This document shows positions 16,759-24,749 of a stretch of 64,000 nt of DNA, one piece after another. The notes beneath the pieces were generated by a model. It was not told where the DNA came from and made no database searches. It saw nothing but the letters and a program-made list of their open reading frames with translations. The stretch covers positions 1 to 64,000 of the forward strand of contig CAMVLT010000007.1 in assembly GCA_947168395.1 (NCBI GenBank), given 5' to 3'. A program made the translations under genes and the position numbers. Origin of the DNA: an uncultured Prevotellaceae bacterium (GTDB lineage: Bacteria; Bacteroidota; Bacteroidia; Bacteroidales; Bacteroidaceae). Every line of letters starts with the position of its first letter. Within the stretch, counting starts at the first letter, position 1.

Positions 16759-19308
16759 ATGAAAAGACTGACGTTACTGCTGCTTGTCCTGACAGCCCTG
16801 CAGGCCTACGCCCAGCAAAGCATAGACCTGAGCGGCACGTGGCAGTTTGCCCTCGACGAACAGGGAGTCATCACTCCTCAACAGCCATTAAGCGACAGCG
16901 TTCAGCTGCCTGGCACCACCGATACAAACCGTCGGGGGCACGCCGCCACCCGCAAGGACGAGACCACCCACCTGACGCGCCACTTCTCGTACAAGGGAAA
17001 GGCGTGGTACAAGCGCACAGTCAATATCCCCAAAAGCTGGAAGCGTAGTCACGTCAGTCTTTTCTTAGAGCGCACCAAACCTACTCAAGTGTACGTGGAC
17101 GGCCACTACTGCGGCTCGTCGAACGACATCTCCACCCCGCAGGTCTACGACCTCACCCCATGGATGAAGCCCGGCCGCCACGAACTGGCCATCCTCGTTG
17201 ACAACGGCAGCGGCGTGCCTGAGCAGATATATGCCAACAGCCATGCCTATACCGAGGACACGCAGACCAACTGGAACGGCATCATCGGCCAGATAGCCCT
17301 CCTACCCTCCCCCGTCAGCTATGCCGCGGCGTCGCAGCAGTCCCCCACCTCCCCGTCCCCCAATTTCCAGGACTTCCACATCGAGGGTCACCACTTCTAC
17401 GCCAACGGCCACCGCATCTTCCTGCGAGGACGCCACGATGCCTGCGTCTGGCCCCTGACGGGACACGTCGCCATGGACTTGGAGTCGTGGCGTAACTACA
17501 TGCAGACTTGCTTGGACTATGGACTGAACCACGTGCGCTTCCATTCCTGGTGCCCTCCCGAAGCGGCCTTCGTGGCAGCCGACGAGGCTGGCATCATCCT
17601 GCAGCCCGAACTGCCCTTCTGGGGCGACTTCAACGACAAGGATTCCGTCCTCATGACGTTCCTTCACAAAGAGGGTGAGAACATACTGCGCTGCTATGGT
17701 CACCACCCCTCGTTCCGCATGTTTGCCTTGGGCAATGAACTGTGGGGCAACATCGACAAGATGGCCGAGTTCATAGCCGATTTCCGTCGCATTGCCCCCG
17801 ACAAACTCTACACCTTCGGCTCCAACTACTACTTAGGTTACCAGGGTGTGAAACCTGGCATGAACTACTTCACCACCTGCCGGGTAGGCGGCGAAGCCTG
17901 GGGCAGCTACAACACCCACACCCGAGGCTCATTCTCGTTTGCCGATGCGGCCGACGGCGGCATGATCAACCACTTCCGCCCCAACTCGACGATGAACTTC
18001 GAGCAGGGCTGCTCACTCAGCGCCGTACCCGTCATCAGCCACGAGACTGCCCAGTTCCAGACCTATCCCGACTACCGCGAAATAGAGAAGTACACGGGCG
18101 TGCTCTACCCCTACAACCTGGAGCAGTTCCGCTCCCGCTTAGAGAAGACTGGCATGGGGTCACAGGCTGAGGACTTCCACCGCGCCAGCGGCCTCTGGTC
18201 GCTACTGCTCTACAAGCAGGATATCGAAATGGACCTGCGCACCCCCAACATGGCTGGCTTCCAACTGCTCGACTTGCAGGACTATCCCGGCCAGGGGTCG
18301 GCCTACGTGGGCATCCTCGATGCCTTCCTCGACCCGAAGGGACTCTGCACGGTGAGGGAGTGGCAGCAATGGTGCAACGACGTGGTTCCGCTGCTGGTCA
18401 GTCCGCAGTATTGCTTCACCAACAGCGAAGGACTGCACGCCAAGATTCAGGTGGCCAACTACGGAGGACGGTCGTTGCAGGGCAAATCGCTGTCGTGGAC
18501 GCTTGATGGAAAGACAGGAAAGCTGACGCTGCCTGACGGCGAGGGACTGCTCGACGCTGGAACGCTCGACATCGACCTCTCAGCGTACCGCCAAGCCACC
18601 CAGCTGCAGCTGCTGCTCAACATCGACGGCACCTACTACCACAACACCTACGACCTATGGGTGTATCCTGCTGAGGACCCATTGGACCAGCAGAGGCAGG
18701 ACATTGTCATAACGCACCGGATGACCGATGAAATCGGCAAAAAACTGCAGGACGGAGCCTGCGTGCTTTGGATGCCCGACAGTACGGAGACGGCCAGCAA
18801 CACCGTTGGCGGGCTGTTCCAGACCGACTATTGGAACTACCGCATGTTCAAGACCATCAGCGAGAACAATAAGAAAGAGGTGTCGCCCGGCACCCTCGGC
18901 ATCCTTTGTCATCCTGAGCATCCCCTGTTTCGCCAGTTTCCAACGGAGGAACACACCAACTGGCAATGGTTTCCTGTCATCAAGCATTCCCGTCCGCTCA
19001 TCGTCGACCGCTGGCCTGCGACCAAGCCTATCGTGCAAGTCATCGACAACATCGAGCGTAACCATCGGCTGGCTTTAGTGTTAGAGTTTACCGTAGGTAG
19101 TGGCCGACTGCTCATCTGCATGAGCGACCTGGAGCAGGCTTCGGCCTACATCGAGGGACGCCAGTTCTTCCGCAGCATACTCAGCTACATGCACTCCGCC
19201 GACTTCCTGCCACAAAACCGCCTCTCCCTCGACGAGGTGAAGACCATGATGCGCACAAAAACAGACGAGATGCAGTTGGAAGAACTCAACAACATCTCGC
19301 CCTATTAG
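16759..19308 (+). CDS. Glycoside hydrolase family 2-like protein
   Basis: 849 aa with a signal peptide ending at AYAQ. A GH2 sugar-binding domain (about 22-190, IDLSGTWQFALDEQG, WYKRTVNIPKSW) is followed directly by a TIM barrel with acid/base Glu327 in ALGNELWG and likely nucleophile Glu429 in ISHETAQF. The C-terminal 300 residues hold beta-sandwich domains. It is clearly divergent from the first GH2 enzyme of the window. The linkage it cleaves is not readable. It ends the plus-strand run; a repeat element follows its stop codon. Confidence 0.85.
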   Translation: MKRLTLLLLVLTALQAYAQQSIDLSGTWQFALDEQGVITPQQPLSDSVQLPGTTDTNRRGHAATRKDETTHLTRHFSYKGKAWYKRTVNIPKSWKRSHVSLFLERTKPTQVYVDGHYCGSSNDISTPQVYDLTPWMKPGRHELAILVDNGSGVPEQIYANSHAYTEDTQTNWNGIIGQIALLPSPVSYAAASQQSPTSPSPNFQDFHIEGHHFYANGHRIFLRGRHDACVWPLTGHVAMDLESWRNYMQTCLDYGLNHVRFHSWCPPEAAFVAADEAGIILQPELPFWGDFNDKDSVLMTFLHKEGENILRCYGHHPSFRMFALGNELWGNIDKMAEFIADFRRIAPDKLYTFGSNYYLGYQGVKPGMNYFTTCRVGGEAWGSYNTHTRGSFSFADAADGGMINHFRPNSTMNFEQGCSLSAVPVISHETAQFQTYPDYREIEKYTGVLYPYNLEQFRSRLEKTGMGSQAEDFHRASGLWSLLLYKQDIEMDLRTPNMAGFQLLDLQDYPGQGSAYVGILDAFLDPKGLCTVREWQQWCNDVVPLLVSPQYCFTNSEGLHAKIQVANYGGRSLQGKSLSWTLDGKTGKLTLPDGEGLLDAGTLDIDLSAYRQATQLQLLLNIDGTYYHNTYDLWVYPAEDPLDQQRQDIVITHRMTDEIGKKLQDGACVLWMPDSTETASNTVGGLFQTDYWNYRMFKTISENNKKEVSPGTLGILCHPEHPLFRQFPTEEHTNWQWFPVIKHSRPLIVDRWPATKPIVQVIDNIERNHRLALVLEFTVGSGRLLICMSDLEQASAYIEGRQFFRSILSYMHSADFLPQNRLSLDEVKTMMRTKTDEMQLEELNNISPY

Positions 19309-19321
19309 GGCAAGCGCAAAA

Positions 19322-19436
19322 TAACCTCACAACCTCATATAATCGTTCGAAATGCCTTTGTATAAAGGCGTTTCAGAGCATGAGGTATATTTGAGATACC
19401 TCATGGAAACCTCATAGGAACCTCATCTATAGGTGT
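19322..19436. repeat. ACCTCAT repeat element, partial copy
   Basis: Starts AACCTCACAACCTCATATAATCG, contains GCCTTTGTATAAAGGCG and GAGATACCTCATG, and is closely similar to the left half of the 224-bp element at 24391. It fills the convergent gap between the second GH2 gene and the cohesin-like gene and may act as a two-way terminator. Confidence 0.75.
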
Positions 19437-19445
19437 GGGTATTTA

Positions 19446-20033
19446 TTACTTCACCATCTTCTTACCACCAACAATGTAAATGCCTTTCGTTGGATTAGTG
19501 ACACGGCGACCGCTCATGTCATAAACGGTCTTTTTATCAGTCTGAGTGGTATTAACATTAACGATGGACGTTGCATCTTCCTTCACCTTCACCGTAAATG
19601 CTGCATCATTGCACTTATGACTTACCAAATCGGTCGAAGCTGTGCGAATGGTGTAGAGACTGCCGCTGAAGCTGCCGGTCTGCTGACCCACGGTGATGGG
19701 CAGGCGCAGCAGCGTGCCGTTGGATACCGATTCCAAGTCCGTATGGTAGAGCACGACGAGGCGGTCGCCGCTGTCCATCGTCTGTACACTCAGCGTATGG
19801 CTGCTGACGGCTTCGCCCGTCGTGATGGCACTCTCGTTGAGCGTTATGCCCTGTGGCAGCGCGAGGTTGAACTGCAGGGCAGTCACGCCAGTCATGCCGC
19901 TCGCTCTCACCACCAACTCAGCCTGTCCGCCCTTCGTCGCCTCAACGGAAGCCACGCTAAGTGTCTGTGCCGTTGCACCGCCGGCTATCGCCAGCAGCGC
20001 AACTATGGTTTGTAGTATTCTTCGTTTCATCAT
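19446..20033 (-). CDS. Secreted cohesin-like domain protein with type IX-like tail
   Basis: 195 aa. A signal peptide (MMKRRILQTIVALLAIAGGATAQ) leads to one domain (about 25-150) with cohesin-like pattern: TKGGQAELVVRASGMTGVTALQFNLALPQG. The C-terminus VYDMSGRRVTNPTKGIYIVG is a typical Bacteroidales sorting tail. The first 150 residues are nearly the same as those of the gene at 20994, so the two are recent paralogues. It is the last gene of a minus-strand operon, its start 1 bp after the dockerin gene's stop. The cohesin assignment is by pattern; a cohesin-dockerin partnership is inference. Confidence 0.72.
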   Translation of the reverse strand: MMKRRILQTIVALLAIAGGATAQTLSVASVEATKGGQAELVVRASGMTGVTALQFNLALPQGITLNESAITTGEAVSSHTLSVQTMDSGDRLVVLYHTDLESVSNGTLLRLPITVGQQTGSFSGSLYTIRTASTDLVSHKCNDAAFTVKVKEDATSIVNVNTTQTDKKTVYDMSGRRVTNPTKGIYIVGGKKMVK

Positions 20034-20034
20034 A

Positions 20035-20793
20035 TTATAATATCTTAATTAAAATATCTCCGCCTTTAGCAATACGTCCTCCAATAGAAGTTATTTTATA
20101 TCCATTAATTGTTGATGTATCTTCTGTTTTAACTGTTGGCGTATTAGGATCAGATGGATCATAGAAATTAACTGTCTTATCTAAAGTAGTTAATACATAA
20201 ACATAATTCTTTTCAGTTGTACTTGGATTTGTAAATGTTTGTTCAGCAGGATAAGATTCAACGACACTTGCTTGTGACAATGATGTTGGCTTTGTTGTTC
20301 CTACATAGAAATAATTAGCCGTTGGCGCCACATCTGTAATTCTTATTTTTATTGAACCTGTATTTGCTGTTCCAACAGCTGTCTCAAAAATCTTATATCC
20401 TGGTATTGTTGTAATATCTACTTCATTTTGATCAACAGGATTTCCAGTTGCTATATTAATAAATGTTACATTCTTATCACTATTTGTCAATACAAATATA
20501 TGAGATTTAGCTCCTGAATTATTTGTATAAGTTTGCTCAGCCGGATAAGATTCAACGACACTTGCTTGTGACAATGATGTTGGCTTTGTCGTTCCTACAT
20601 AGAAATAGTATTTGCTATCTCCTGCCGTACCGCCAGCTTCCTTCATAATGTTGAGGATAGCTACGATGTCGGCAATATCCACTTTGCCATCTTCATTCAC
20701 ATCACCCACCAGCGGAGTGTTGTTGTCCTGTGCAAACGAGCACACACTCATCAGCAGCATGGCTGCCATCAGTAATATTCTTTTTGTTTTCAT
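20035..20793 (-). CDS. Secreted protein with single dockerin repeat and AT-rich repeated domain
   Basis: 252 aa from MKTKRILL. Signal peptide (…LLMSVCSFAQ), then one calcium-loop dockerin repeat (GDVNEDGKVDIADIVAILN). A true type I dockerin has two such repeats. The rest (about 60-252) is two diverged copies of one module beginning YFYVGTTKPTSLSQASVVES. The tail is visibly AT-rich whereas the signal and dockerin part is not, suggesting a mosaic gene. I chose the second Met because the 10 residues before it do not fit a signal peptide. It lies between the 47-aa peptide gene and the cohesin-like gene. Function unknown. Confidence 0.72.
   Translation of the reverse strand: MKTKRILLMAAMLLMSVCSFAQDNNTPLVGDVNEDGKVDIADIVAILNIMKEAGGTAGDSKYYFYVGTTKPTSLSQASVVESYPAEQTYTNNSGAKSHIFVLTNSDKNVTFINIATGNPVDQNEVDITTIPGYKIFETAVGTANTGSIKIRITDVAPTANYFYVGTTKPTSLSQASVVESYPAEQTFTNPSTTEKNYVYVLTTLDKTVNFYDPSDPNTPTVKTEDTSTINGYKITSIGGRIAKGGDILIKIL
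20230..20316 (-). repeat. Intragenic direct repeat, copy 1 (with 20524-20610)
   Basis: About 85 bp encoding FYVGTTKPTSLSQASVV…SYPAEQT is repeated almost perfectly at 20524-20610 inside the same gene. The near identity at DNA level means recent duplication or ongoing conversion. Confidence 0.85.
20524..20610 (-). repeat. Intragenic direct repeat, copy 2
   Basis: Partner of 20230-20316. Only a handful of bases differ, mostly silent. This copy directly follows the dockerin repeat. Confidence 0.85.
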
Positions 20794-20835
20794 AATCGTT
20801 TGAAATTGTTGGTTATTTATCATTTTGTTCTGAAA

Positions 20836-20979
20836 TTATTGCGGATCTAATCCTTCTTCCGTATTGTCCACACCGCCATAGCCAATGCCAAAGTCGCTGC
20901 TGACGGGGCTGGCAGCTATCATGTCCTCGACGGTCAACTCTATGATTTCCGTTTCAGGTGCTCTGTAAATCTTCTTCAT
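20836..20979 (-). CDS. Short hypothetical peptide (47 aa)
   Basis: MKKIYRAPETEIIELTVEDM… then IAASPVSSDFGIGYGG…. It is too short for the ORF track. The pattern of a basic start, Tyr-x-Ala-Pro, a run of acidic/aliphatic residues and ΦAASP is one I recognise from small conserved peptides scattered through Bacteroides/Prevotella genomes next to surface-protein genes; their role is unknown. It starts 15 bp after the stop of the cohesin-like gene and ends 43 bp before the dockerin gene, all on the same strand. An ATG two codons upstream (20985) is an alternative start. Confidence 0.7.
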   Translation of the reverse strand: MKKIYRAPETEIIELTVEDMIAASPVSSDFGIGYGGVDNTEEGLDPQ

Positions 20980-20993
20980 TGTCATTGCCCTCC

Positions 20994-22121
20994 TTATTTA
21001 ATGATTACTTTATTGCCGTTCTTCACATAGATGCCCTTGGCAGGACGCTCCACTCGCTGGCCCTTCAGGTTGTAATACGTTGAACGCTGCACACCAACTG
21101 TTGAACGTTGTGCGTCGCTGATGCTGGTCGTTTCGTCGAACGAAAGAACGACACGTGAATCGTAATGGACGCCAGCGGCGGCAAGGTCGAAGTAGGCACG
21201 GTAGGCCTTCATCTTCGTCTTGCCCGTAGAGAAATAGAACTTTCCCTCGTTCAGGAACAGCCATCCGTCAGTCAGCGTCAGTCCGTTCTCGTAGTTGCCA
21301 ACGAACGAATTGTACTTCCCGTCCTTTCCGTCTTTCTTCACACTGGCCTCCCCAGCGGCTATGTCAACTCCATCCACCGCGAAGCTCTCGACGCCGGCCG
21401 TCACCTTAATAATATAAGGATGGTTGGCCTCGATGGCGTCGGCCTCCGTGAAGTTTACCTTCACCGTCTCTCCGTCAACGGTACATCCCGTGAAGTCGCC
21501 CAACTGCACATCATCGCCGAAAGCCGCTTTCACCTGGGCCTCAGTCATGGCAAAGGGCAGGCAGATGGTGCTCCAGGTGTCGGCAGGAATAGTGCGTTTC
21601 ACCGTCGCCTTCACACCTTCCACGCTCTTCGGAGCCTCCGTGGCGTTCTCGTCGAGCACGACGTCTGACTTCACCGTCAGGGCAAACGCGGCATCGGCGC
21701 ACTTCTGGCTCACGGACTCCGTGGTTGCCGTACGAATGGTATAGAGGCTGCCGTTGAAGCTTCCAGCCTGCTCTCCTACGACGATGGGCAGTCGCAGCAG
21801 CGTGCCGTTACTGACCATTCCTAAATCCGTATGATAGAGGGCGACAAGGCGGTCGCCATTATCCAACGTCTGAACTGACAGCGTGTGACCGCTTGCGGCC
21901 TCGCCCTTCGTGATGGCACTCTCGTTGAGCGTCACTCCCTGTGGCAGCGCGATGTTGAACTGCAGGGCAGTCACGCCAGTCATACCGCTGCCGCTGACCA
22001 CCAGCTCAGCTTGCTCACCTGCTTTCGCCTCAACACTTGCTATGCTGAGCGTCTGTGCCGTTGCACTACTAACTATCGCCAGCAGCGCAACTATGGTTTG
22101 TAGTATTCTTTGTTTCATCAT
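20994..22121 (-). CDS. Secreted cohesin-like protein with C-terminal beta domain and sorting tail
   Basis: 375 aa from MMKQRILQ. The signal peptide ends at SATAQ. The cohesin-like domain (about 24-150) is nearly identical to that of the gene at 19446. A second domain (about 165-330) has the pattern RTIPADTWSTICLPFAMTEAQ common in secreted Prevotella proteins. The tail YYNLKGQRVERPAKGIYVKN is a type IX-like sorting signal. The shorter paralogue lacks the middle domain. The start was chosen because the signal peptide begins there; the track start adds nine basic residues. Partner and ligand are unknown. Confidence 0.75.
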   Translation of the reverse strand: MMKQRILQTIVALLAIVSSATAQTLSIASVEAKAGEQAELVVSGSGMTGVTALQFNIALPQGVTLNESAITKGEAASGHTLSVQTLDNGDRLVALYHTDLGMVSNGTLLRLPIVVGEQAGSFNGSLYTIRTATTESVSQKCADAAFALTVKSDVVLDENATEAPKSVEGVKATVKRTIPADTWSTICLPFAMTEAQVKAAFGDDVQLGDFTGCTVDGETVKVNFTEADAIEANHPYIIKVTAGVESFAVDGVDIAAGEASVKKDGKDGKYNSFVGNYENGLTLTDGWLFLNEGKFYFSTGKTKMKAYRAYFDLAAAGVHYDSRVVLSFDETTSISDAQRSTVGVQRSTYYNLKGQRVERPAKGIYVKNGNKVIIK

Positions 22122-22197
22122 ATCACTTTTCTTTTTCTGCTTCGCCAACCTTTGTGAATTAAGTTTCCCGATTCACAAATCTCGGCGAATCACATTG

Positions 22198-22464
22198 TTA
22201 ATTACCTTTTAATGTCCCTCTAATGATTTCACCAGTTGTATTGATTGTAATACTTGTTCCAAATGTTGTATTTGAATTAGGTAAAACTGCTCCATTCCAA
22301 TCAATTAATACTGATTGAAGATTTCTATATTCTTCACCTTCATTTATATAATCTTGTAAATCAGATTCAGATGTAATATCTGGATTTCTTACATTTCCAA
22401 TTGCAGTTCCTTTACCAATTCTACTTAAATTTGTAAAATTTATTCCATTTATTGTTTTTGCCAT
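22198..22464 (-). CDS. Hypothetical protein, AT-rich (88 aa)
   Basis: Begins MAKTINGINFTNLSRIGKG, has no signal peptide or membrane segment, and ends in a likely beta-rich stretch (GTSITINTTGEIIRGTL). Its codons are much more AT-rich than those of its neighbours. It lies between the dockerin gene at 22488 and the cohesin-like gene, in the same direction and close enough to share a transcript. I do not recognise it. The composition and lack of an export signal beside exported proteins suggest recent acquisition. Confidence 0.55.
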   Translation of the reverse strand: MAKTINGINFTNLSRIGKGTAIGNVRNPDITSESDLQDYINEGEEYRNLQSVLIDWNGAVLPNSNTTFGTSITINTTGEIIRGTLKGN

Positions 22465-22487
22465 ATATTATAATATAATCTATATTT

Positions 22488-23027
22488 TTAATAAATATCA
22501 ATTGCTAATTTTCTAGATTTACCAACTGTTTCATAAACTTTATATGTTACTCCAGAAATAGTCACATTAGAAAGTTTAGTATACATATCTACTGTAGAAG
22601 CATCATTACCTGCGCCATCTCTTGGACATGCAGAACTATTAGCAGGAATTGCAATATATTGTTTAGCAAGTGAAGTGCCGGTAACAATTTCTCCACCTTC
22701 AACATATTCAAATAATTTGTTTGAAGAACTATACGTTGGTAAAGTTGTTCCAATTAATCTCCATCCCGGTGAACTTGTATCAGTAACAATTGGCGAAATA
22801 CTCGTCATTGTTGAAGGATCTGTCTGTCCTACATACCAATAAAATGTTGTTGCCTCCTTAGTCCCTCCAGCTTCTTTCATGATTTTGAGCACGGCCAACA
22901 CGTCATTGTAATCCACCTTGCCGTCCCCATTCACATCACCCTTCAGCGGGGTGTTGTTGTTCTGTGCAAACGAGCACACACTCATCAGCAGCATGGCTGC
23001 CATCAGTAATAGTTTCTTTGTTTTCAT
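22488..23027 (-). CDS. Secreted protein with single dockerin repeat and AT-rich tail
   Basis: 179 aa. The first 55 residues (MKTKKLLLMAAMLLMSVCSF…, then GDVNGDGKVDYNDVLAVLK) nearly repeat those of the gene at 20035: signal peptide plus one dockerin calcium loop. The remaining 120 residues (FYWYVGQTDPSTMTSISPIV…) differ from the other gene apart from the YVGxTxPS start of the module, and are AT-rich. So the same secretion-plus-dockerin head carries two different tails. Function unknown. It appears to be the first gene of the cohesin/dockerin operon. Confidence 0.72.
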   Translation of the reverse strand: MKTKKLLLMAAMLLMSVCSFAQNNNTPLKGDVNGDGKVDYNDVLAVLKIMKEAGGTKEATTFYWYVGQTDPSTMTSISPIVTDTSSPGWRLIGTTLPTYSSSNKLFEYVEGGEIVTGTSLAKQYIAIPANSSACPRDGAGNDASTVDMYTKLSNVTISGVTYKVYETVGKSRKLAIDIY

Positions 23028-23053
23028 AATTATTGTTTGTTATTTGGTTAATA

Positions 23054-23692
23054 TTATTTCATTTGTATATATGTCAATGTTTTATCTCTATCAGAAATCA
23101 AGCCTCTTGGACCAGAATCGAGATAGTCTTTCATAACACAGAAGAAATCTTCAATCAGATTATTAGGCAAAGCCCGAAGGCTAGTAATACCCGCGACCGC
23201 CAAAGCTTCTGGATACGAGAAGAATGTAGATAGGACTTCTTTAGAACTTAGTTTCCTTCCTCCTAACAATTTCCTTGCGCCTTCCATTGCTCCATTATTG
23301 AGATATAGTATTTTCCGAGGATATATAGGTTTATCAAACAAATGGCCGATTCGTAAAGACGTATCATAAACTGTTAATGGACCAATATTGTTAAGGTTTC
23401 CAATAAGGTTATTTACCGTATTGAACAAATCTTCAAAGTCCTTAAATGGAGTTGAAAGGATAGACAAAATATGTACTTCAATTATACTAATAGCGGGATT
23501 CTTGTATTTGAAAGGAATTCGACGCTGATGTCCTCCAACAACACAAACTTCCGCCAATTTATGTAATGCTGCTTTAGAACGCGTTGCTGCATAACAAATA
23601 TAAGCTTTCTTGACGTCATCCAATTCTTCAAGATGTCTTTTGCACAGAAGGCAACGATAACATTTTACTGCTTCTTTAAAATTCATAACCAA
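23054..23692 (-). CDS. Hypothetical protein, AT-rich (212 aa)
   Basis: No signal peptide or membrane helix. The N-terminus is basic with a CYRCLLC cysteine group and further cysteines, perhaps a metal site. The middle has VYDTSLRIGHLFDKPIYPRK and the end RALPNNLIEDFFCVMKDYL, which could be a helix-hairpin-helix-like helical domain. I do not recognise the family. An internal start at MNFKEAV (two codons in) is equally possible. Composition is AT-rich like the tails of the dockerin genes. It lies just upstream of the dockerin gene on the same strand, 26 bp away. Confidence 0.6.
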   Translation of the reverse strand: MVMNFKEAVKCYRCLLCKRHLEELDDVKKAYICYAATRSKAALHKLAEVCVVGGHQRRIPFKYKNPAISIIEVHILSILSTPFKDFEDLFNTVNNLIGNLNNIGPLTVYDTSLRIGHLFDKPIYPRKILYLNNGAMEGARKLLGGRKLSSKEVLSTFFSYPEALAVAGITSLRALPNNLIEDFFCVMKDYLDSGPRGLISDRDKTLTYIQMK

Positions 23693-23997
23693 TTGTTTTG
23701 TCGTTTGTAATTAAAGGATGAAATACTCTCGAAAAACACACAGAAAAAGAAAACGTGGACTTGTTGCTTCGTCTACGTATTCCGAGGTATTGGGGACAAC
23801 CTTACTATCTTAAACGAGTAACAGTCCACGCCTTCCAGCGTGAACCATCTACTTCAGTTCTTGATAGTATCTTCAAATTCCCCAATTATCGGAATACAAG
23901 AATCAAAAGCGGACGCTTCTATTTCAATATGTCGTTATGACTGATATTATGTCATGGGCAATAACTTTAAAGGGTTCAACAATTATTTCGTTTCTAT
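23693..23997. other. Gap with no recognisable gene
   Basis: About 305 bp of mixed composition. The only ORF (23755-23940, plus, 61 aa) has no recognisable features. The minus strand holds short open stretches broken by stops, which may be remains of a gene, but I cannot name one. No clear hairpin or promoter box stands out. Confidence 0.4.
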
Positions 23998-24300
23998 CTA
24001 CGCGGCTCTCTCATATATTAGAATTCCATCGCGATTTACACTTTCACGGGCAAAGGATGCCAGTGTTCGGTCTACTACTAAGTCTACGTTTCGACCTAGT
24101 ATCTCCTTCAGGTCTTCATACATACCAAAAAACCTTAGGCCAACAGGCTGTGAGTGATCAAGCACAACAAGTATGTCAACATCGCTGTCCTCCCGTTGCT
24201 CGCCGCGGGCAAAGGAGCCAAAGAGCCAAGCCTTCACAACGGGTTGCGTCTTGAAGTACTCGGCTATCTGCCTGCTGATGATTGTTGTTTCCGTACTCAT
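23998..24300 (-). CDS. Nucleotidyltransferase domain protein (MNT/MntA-like)
   Basis: 100 aa from MSTETT. It carries the minimal nucleotidyltransferase signature WLFGSFARGEQREDSDVDILV: GSFARG followed by the metal-binding Asp-x-Asp. Such proteins usually pair with a HEPN toxin (MntA-HepT) and adenylylate it. No HEPN-like ORF is visible on either side, so this one is an orphan or has lost its partner. I trimmed the ORF at the second Met, since the first 25 residues are rich in Phe/Arg and lie in intergenic-looking sequence. Confidence 0.8.
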   Translation of the reverse strand: MSTETTIISRQIAEYFKTQPVVKAWLFGSFARGEQREDSDVDILVVLDHSQPVGLRFFGMYEDLKEILGRNVDLVVDRTLASFARESVNRDGILIYERAA

Positions 24301-24390
24301 AAGGTATATTAGACGTGGCAAAGATAAGAAGAAAAAACGAAAGTTCCAAGAAAAACGAACAAAAAATGCTTTCAAGCGAAAATCAAAAAG

Positions 24391-24614
24391 AACCTCATAA
24401 CCTCATATAATCGCTCGAAACGCCTTTGTATAAAGGGGTTTCAGAGCATGAGGTATGTTCAAGATACCTCATGAATACCTCATGTTGACCTCATCAGCTG
24501 CATCTGTGGAGTGAGGTGTTTATGAGGTCTGTATGAGGTATCTCAGAAACACCTCATGTACCGAAATGCCTTTGTACAAAGGGGTTTCAGAGGATTATAT
24601 GAGGTTATGAGGTG
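24391..24614. repeat. 224-bp inverted-repeat element (ACCTCAT family)
   Basis: ACCTCATAACCTCATATAATC at the left end and its exact reverse complement at the right end (21-bp perfect arms) bound the element. Inside, the block GCCTTTGTAyAAAGGGGTTTCAGAG occurs twice, and many further ACCTCAT/ATGAGGT strings allow a highly folded structure. It has no ORF. A partial copy lies at 19322. The shape is that of a MITE or large palindromic repeat. Confidence 0.85.
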
Positions 24615-24659
24615 TTTTTGCAAAAATGCTCTCCGCAGGAGCATTTGTTCCTATGGATG

Positions 24660-24745
24660 AACTGTCACTGAGGGGATGCTGGGTTTACCGTAACTAAACC
24701 CGAGGTTTACTTACGGTAAACTCCGGGTTTAGGTAGGGTAAACTA
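24660..24745. repeat. TAGGGTAAAC family repeat at the 3' end of the helicase gene
   Basis: Contains GTTTACCGTAA facing TTACGGTAAAC (11-bp perfect arms), flanked by GGGTTTA strings, and ends GGTAGGGTAAACT next to the helicase stop codon. The same TAGGGTAAAC core recurs at 27580, 35170 and 58280. It probably folds as a terminator-like structure behind the helicase gene. Confidence 0.7.
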
Positions 24746-24749
24746 TCGG

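Noticed and set aside
23755-23940. 61-aa plus-strand ORF in the gap
   Set aside because: No promoter box, no recognisable motif, and it lies between two minus-strand genes.
19446-24300. Accessory block as a prophage or integrative element
   Set aside because: No integrase, portal, terminase, relaxase or attachment repeats were seen; only composition and orphan genes suggest foreign origin.
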